Below, in pieces: positions 14,876 through 17,957 of a stretch of DNA of 17,957 nt (positions within the stretch are counted from its first letter, which is position 1; the number at the start of each line of letters is the position of its first letter). The DNA is taken from assembly GCA_001797905.1 (NCBI GenBank), contig MGQS01000057.1:18320-36276 (forward strand). The letters are read 5' to 3'. A model generated the notes under the pieces. That model ran no database searches. It was not told where the DNA came from and saw only the letters and a program-made list of their open reading frames with translations. The position numbers and the translations under genes are program-made. Origin of the DNA: Deltaproteobacteria bacterium RBG_16_54_11 (GTDB lineage Bacteria > Desulfobacterota > B13-G15 > RBG-16-54-18).

Positions 14876-14898
14876 TCCGTAGGGAATCGAAAAGTCAA
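14870..14898 (-). promoter_or_regulatory. Predicted promoter of the molybdopterin oxidoreductase operon
   Basis: TTGACT (14898-14893), a 17-nt spacer and TATGGT (14875-14870) on the minus strand. Transcription would start near 14863, giving a leader of roughly 115 nt that contains dyad 1. Confidence 0.5.
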
Positions 14899-14971
14899 GA
14901 AGGCCCTCGTCATGCAGTTGGATGGGTAGAGACATAGTGAGCAGACGATCCATTGGCTAAACCACCTGCGG

Positions 14972-15006
14972 CATGACGGAGCGCCACCCACGAACCATAA
15001 AAATCC
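14972..15006. repeat. Direct repeat, copy 1
   Basis: CATGACGGA, then a variable 4-5 nt, then CACCCACGAAC-Y-ATAAAAAT. The same element recurs at 15221-15256 with one indel and a few substitutions. Each copy runs directly into a C-rich/G-rich hairpin. Confidence 0.7.
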
Positions 15007-15062
15007 CCCTTGATCCCCCTTTGCTCAAGGGGGAAGAGTTCCTCCCTTTTGTAAAATGGAGG
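15005..15062. repeat. Two adjacent hairpins in the intergenic repeat region
   Basis: CCCCCTTGA (15005-15013) pairs perfectly with TCAAGGGGG (15025-15033) around an 11-nt loop. CCTCC (15041-15045) pairs with GGAGG (15058-15062). The AAATCCCCCTTGATCCCCC type of element is a familiar dispersed intergenic repeat in environmental proteobacterial genomes, from memory rather than a search. Confidence 0.6.
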
Positions 15063-15109
15063 TGGGGAAGGATTTAGGTGGTCTATTTTCTAAACAAAGG
15101 AAAGTTTAA

Positions 15110-15189
15110 CCACGAAGGTCACGAAGAAACAAGAAGGTTAGGAATAGAAAAAGATCGAGCATTTTTCGCGCACTTCGTGTTCTTCGTGG
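15110..15189. repeat. Long inverted repeat of the CACGAAG/CTTCGTG family
   Basis: The left arm at 15110-15126 (CCACGAAGGTCACGAAG) and the right arm at 15173-15189 (CTTCGTGTTCTTCGTGG) pair at 15 of 17 positions around a loop of about 46 nt. Elements with this arm sequence occur in many bacterial genomes; no function is established that I know of. It sits between the two direct-repeat copies. Confidence 0.7.
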
Positions 15190-15220
15190 TGAAAAATTAA
15201 ATTAAGGAAGAGCAATCCTT

Positions 15221-15256
15221 CATGACGGATACGTCACCCACGAACTATAAAAATTC
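15221..15256. repeat. Direct repeat, copy 2
   Basis: Second copy of the element at 14972-15006: CATGACGGA, a 5-nt variable part, CACCCACGAAC, then TATAAAAATTC. It again leads into a C-rich/G-rich hairpin within 10 nt. Confidence 0.7.
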
Positions 15257-15263
15257 TCTCTTG

Positions 15264-15289
15264 CCCCCCCTTAGAAAAAAAAGGGGGGG
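15264..15289. repeat. Strong C/G hairpin downstream of the HD-GYP gene
   Basis: CCCCCCCTT (15264-15272) pairs perfectly with AAGGGGGGG (15281-15289) around an 8-nt A-rich loop. It is 89 nt past the stop of the HD-GYP gene. It could act as a transcription barrier, but on the minus strand no run of T follows the stem directly, so I do not call an intrinsic terminator. Confidence 0.5.
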
Positions 15290-15377
15290 GGTGGGGGAAT
15301 TAGCGACAAAAATATTGGGTGAGAGGTATTTGCATCAAGGAGCCTGAAAGTTTATGAAAAAAGAGCGGGAGCAGCGG

Positions 15378-17108
15378 CTACATCTCTTGCCCGAGCGCAA
15401 ACCCCTCGTCGGTAAAGAGTCTCGCGCAGACATCGGTAACATCAGGATCATAGAGGATGCCCTTATTCATTGTAATCTCATGTAACGCAACCTCAATGCC
15501 GAGGGCCGGCCGGTAGGGCCGGTGAGAAGCCATGGCTTCTACCACATCAGCCACGGCCAAGATTTTTGCTTCCAGCATAATCCCACCATCCTTTAGTCCC
15601 TGGGGATAACCAGAGCCATCAAGGCGTTCGTGGTGCTGCAGCACGATCTGGGCAACGGGCCAGGGGAATTCTATCCCTTTCAGTACATTGTAGCCTGCTA
15701 GGGGATGGGTCTTGATGATATTGAATTCGGTCTCGCTTATTCGACCGGGCTTGTTGAGGATCTCAACGGGTACGTTGATCTTACCGATATCATGGACCAG
15801 CCCGGCCAAGCGGAGTCCATCAAACTGCCCCGCCGTTAAACCCATTTCCTCGGCAATGGCACAGGCAAGAATGGTCACCCGCCGTTGATGGCCAGCAGTA
15901 TACGGATCTCTCATCTCAACCGTCGATGCAAGGGTGTTAACTGTTACAATTAGGGTTTCCCGTAACTTATCGTAACTTATCTGTAATTCTCGCTCCGCCA
16001 GCTTGCGCTCGGTGATGTCACGTGTTACTCCAATAATTCCAGTGGGGCGGCTATTTTGCTCCACCGAGAAGACAGCCGTCACCTCACACCATTTTTTTGC
16101 CCCATCCTTACATACCTGTTCCACTTCTATAATCACCGGTTCTCGTTCCTCCACGTTCAGACGCTTACTGATAAGGTCGATTGCCATCGCGTGACTTTCC
16201 GGCGTAATGATCTGACTGAAATTTAATGAGAGCATCTCTTCAACCGTGTATCCTATCAATCGTTCGGCAGAAGGCGTTACAAAGGTAAATTTTCCTTCTA
16301 AATCCATGCTCCAGACGACATCCGTTACATGATCGGTGACTAAACGCAATTGCTGCTCACTTTTCCGCAAGGCCTCCTCGGACTGCCTGCGGTCCGTGAT
16401 GTCATGGGATACTCCAAAGACAGCGCTTATAGTACCGTATTCATCTTGCAGGGGGATAACAATTGTCTCACAAATGCCTTCAGTTCCATCCTTGCGGGTG
16501 AAGCCCATCTCACCGGTCCAGCGGCCATCGCGTAATTGTCCTTTGATAATTTTCGTAGTCAGCGTACCAAGGGTCTTGCGAAAGACCTCGTCTTTATAAT
16601 AGCCGAACATCCTCTCCGCTGCGGGGTTCCATCTGATGATGTTACCCTCCAAATCCGTCATAACAATGCTATCGTGTATATTCTCAAAAATGAGGGCCTG
16701 AGCGCGTACTGTTTCCTCCGCTCGCTTGCGCTCGATAGCAGAGCGTATGGTGCGCACCAGTAGATCACTATTGATCTGACCCTTCACCAGATAGTCCTGC
16801 GCGCCCTCCTGAACGGTCTTGATGGCCAAATCTTCATCCGCGAAACCGCTCATCACTACGATTGGCACCCTCGGAGCCTGTGCGTATGCCTTGGCAAAGG
16901 TAGCAAACCCCTGACTGTCAGGCAAGCCGAGGTCCAACAGGACTACCCCGACATCATTGGCAGCCAGGCGCACCAGCCCGGCCGCGAGCCGATCAACGTG
17001 CTCTAACTCGAACCGAGCGCCATCCGCTTCGCCGAGCACCTCCTGAATGAACCGGATGTCTCCAGGGTTATCCTCGATCAGAAGCACTTTGATCAATCTA
17101 TCTTCCAC
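15378..17108 (-). CDS. REC-PAS-PAS-HD-GYP protein, putative cyclic-di-GMP phosphodiesterase response regulator
   Basis: This 576-residue protein starts with a receiver domain (about 5-125): acidic pair Glu12/Asp13, phospho-acceptor Asp59 in LLDLGLPDS, Ser87 and Lys109. Two PAS domains with PAC segments follow (about 135-240, ending GVSHDITDRR, and 253-368, ending GVTRDITERK). A short helical linker leads to an HD-GYP domain (about 385-576) with His407, His439-Asp440 in LVHDIGK, His492-His493 and DGSGYP (497-502). Catalytic metal-binding residues appear intact, so it should degrade cyclic-di-GMP in the cytoplasm under control of phosphorylation and PAS-sensed signals. The start is taken as GTG 17108; a TTG four codons later is possible. 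No histidine kinase is adjacent, so its partner is encoded elsewhere. Confidence 0.93.
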   Translation of the reverse strand: MEDRLIKVLLIEDNPGDIRFIQEVLGEADGARFELEHVDRLAAGLVRLAANDVGVVLLDLGLPDSQGFATFAKAYAQAPRVPIVVMSGFADEDLAIKTVQEGAQDYLVKGQINSDLLVRTIRSAIERKRAEETVRAQALIFENIHDSIVMTDLEGNIIRWNPAAERMFGYYKDEVFRKTLGTLTTKIIKGQLRDGRWTGEMGFTRKDGTEGICETIVIPLQDEYGTISAVFGVSHDITDRRQSEEALRKSEQQLRLVTDHVTDVVWSMDLEGKFTFVTPSAERLIGYTVEEMLSLNFSQIITPESHAMAIDLISKRLNVEEREPVIIEVEQVCKDGAKKWCEVTAVFSVEQNSRPTGIIGVTRDITERKLAERELQISYDKLRETLIVTVNTLASTVEMRDPYTAGHQRRVTILACAIAEEMGLTAGQFDGLRLAGLVHDIGKINVPVEILNKPGRISETEFNIIKTHPLAGYNVLKGIEFPWPVAQIVLQHHERLDGSGYPQGLKDGGIMLEAKILAVADVVEAMASHRPYRPALGIEVALHEITMNKGILYDPDVTDVCARLFTDEGFALGQEM

Positions 17109-17587
17109 CCTTTTATCCTTGCCAAGCGGCTCGGCTGTTATGTGTATGAAGCATTGCTTGCTACATTGAGATGAGGACGCATCCGGCCACGGACGATATG
17201 GTACTCAGTGGACATGAAGGTCTTGGCATACGTATGCTTCTCGCTCTGCCTGTTTCTACCATGCTACACGCGATAAAGTGCAAATTTTGTGCCTTGCTAA
17301 GAGGCGTTAATTAATAACGTAACAAATCGAAATAAAAAGGATTTATTTACAACAGGCTTTGAGGAATCGTCGCTATTGACAATTTTTGTCAGTTCAGCAG
17401 GCAAAATCTAAGTAAAGCATTCTCATGGATCGGGATGCCATATAATAGGCCGCAAGGCCGATGATATTAGATATGACGGATAAAAGGGCCTGGAAGGAGG
17501 GGCAATCAAGGTTTGCCATTGAACGTTCGATGCTCTGAAAAAAAAGGGGGAGAGGGGTATATAAAGAGCGAGCTGGCTTAACACTCA
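17109..17587. other. Gene-free stretch with three short palindromes
   Basis: No supported gene in about 480 bp between the TPR gene and the HD-GYP gene. A 65-codon minus-strand frame (17394-17591) starting at TTG overlaps the TPR stop but has no ribosome site or family likeness. Three perfect dyads are present: GCATAC-GTATGC (17226-17237), CGTTA-N5-TAACG (17305-17319) and TGACAA-N3-TTGTCA (17377-17391). The promoter of the HD-GYP gene should lie here, but I could not settle on hexamers. Confidence 0.5.
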
Positions 17588-17957
17588 TCAACGCATCATC
17601 TGCCTCGTCAGCTCCAGATTCGCGATCACCCGTTTGTGGTAGAGGGGGTATTTCGCGGAGGTGTAGATCTTGATGGCCTCCTCGTAGGCATGTATGGCCT
17701 TGGTTAGATTCCCCTTCTTATCCGTGATCCCGGCAAGACTGCGATAGGCGGCACCGAGGTTGCTCTGGATCATAGCATAATCCACCGGGTGTTCCTCAAG
17801 GCTGTATATCCGCAGGGCTTCCCCGTAGGCGCTGATGGCCTTGGCCAGGTTCCCCCCTTTATCCTTCACCTCGGCAAGGGTCCAGTAGGCAGCGCCGAGG
17901 TTGTTCTGGATCATCGCATAGTCCACCGGAGATCGCTCCGAGGTATACACCCGCAGG
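17588..17957 (-). CDS. TPR-repeat protein, 3' end only (5' part beyond the window)
   Basis: The open frame runs from the right window edge to a TGA at 17588-17590, giving about 122 residues. It contains two near-identical 47-residue repeats beginning MIQNNLGAAY and MIQSNLGAAY, each followed by NL-KAI-AY-EA-IY, the tetratricopeptide pattern. A shorter degenerate end closes the protein (VIANLELTRQMMR). The DNA repeats with a 141-bp period, which suggests recent unit duplication. TPR arrays mediate protein-protein contacts; N-terminal domains that would define the role are outside the window. The GTG at 17948-17950 is an internal valine codon, not the start. Confidence 0.85.
   Translation of the reverse strand, partial: LRVYTSERSPVDYAMIQNNLGAAYWTLAEVKDKGGNLAKAISAYGEALRIYSLEEHPVDYAMIQSNLGAAYRSLAGITDKKGNLTKAIHAYEEAIKIYTSAKYPLYHKRVIANLELTRQMMR

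Noticed and set aside
14972..15289. CRISPR array
   Set aside because: Only two direct-repeat copies about 250 bp apart with non-spacer-like content between them and no cas gene.
15264..15289. Intrinsic terminator for the HD-GYP gene
   Set aside because: The stem is strong but no T run follows it on the minus strand; the T run is in the loop.
17376..17381. TTGACA as a plus-strand -35 box
   Set aside because: No acceptable -10 hexamer follows at 16-18 nt and no plus-strand gene lies downstream; it is part of the TGACAA-N3-TTGTCA dyad.
17394..17591. 65-codon minus-strand frame overlapping the TPR stop
   Set aside because: TTG start without a ribosome site, no family likeness, and no coding-like composition; treated as intergenic.

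Overview
The window looks like chromosomal DNA of an anaerobic Gram-negative bacterium. An outer-membrane beta-barrel protein and an LpxL/HtrB-type acyltransferase indicate an outer membrane. NikR-controlled nickel uptake, a molybdopterin/Fe-S enzyme pair and an AMP-forming ligase suit an anaerobic, hydrogenase- or syntrophy-type lifestyle. Intergenic repeats of the CACGAAG and AAATCCCCC kinds are, from memory, common in Desulfobacterota (former Deltaproteobacteria). That placement is inferred from gene content only. All genes lie on the minus strand except the acyltransferase at about 2.6-3.5 kb.

Region 1 (1-2491) is a nickel-uptake locus read right to left: nikR, an outer-membrane beta-barrel protein, a NikM/CbiM ECF component and a PDGLE-domain NikN-like component that runs off the left edge. 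NikR-type dyads overlap the nikR promoter and sit in front of the beta-barrel gene. Region 2 (2518-3513, + strand) is a lone lysophospholipid/lipid A acyltransferase with a promoter that dictates a start at 2578.

Region 3 (3591-11191) is the most unusual part. It is an apparent seven-gene operon read right to left: a PadR-type regulator, a 765-residue protein that joins an acyl-CoA-synthetase-type ligase to an ABC transporter permease, three tandem paralogous substrate-binding proteins of the NMT1/TauA type, the matching ATPase, and a SAM-dependent methyltransferase. The gene set suggests uptake of an organic (perhaps aromatic) acid physically coupled to CoA thioester formation. That function is inference; the fusion itself is seen in the sequence. 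A promoter and an overlapping dyad lie directly upstream of the PadR gene.

Region 4 (11261-14898) is a tightly overlapping three-gene operon: a DMSO-reductase-family molybdopterin subunit without a Tat signal, a small four-cluster ferredoxin-like subunit, and a short-chain dehydrogenase. Its leader carries two matching 6-5-6 dyads 85 bp apart, one overlapping the predicted -10 box.

Region 5 (14900-17957) holds a composite repeat-rich intergenic stretch, a REC-PAS-PAS-HD-GYP signalling protein, a gene-free stretch of about 480 bp and the 3' end of a TPR-repeat gene. No tRNA, rRNA, CRISPR array, transposase or phage gene was seen.
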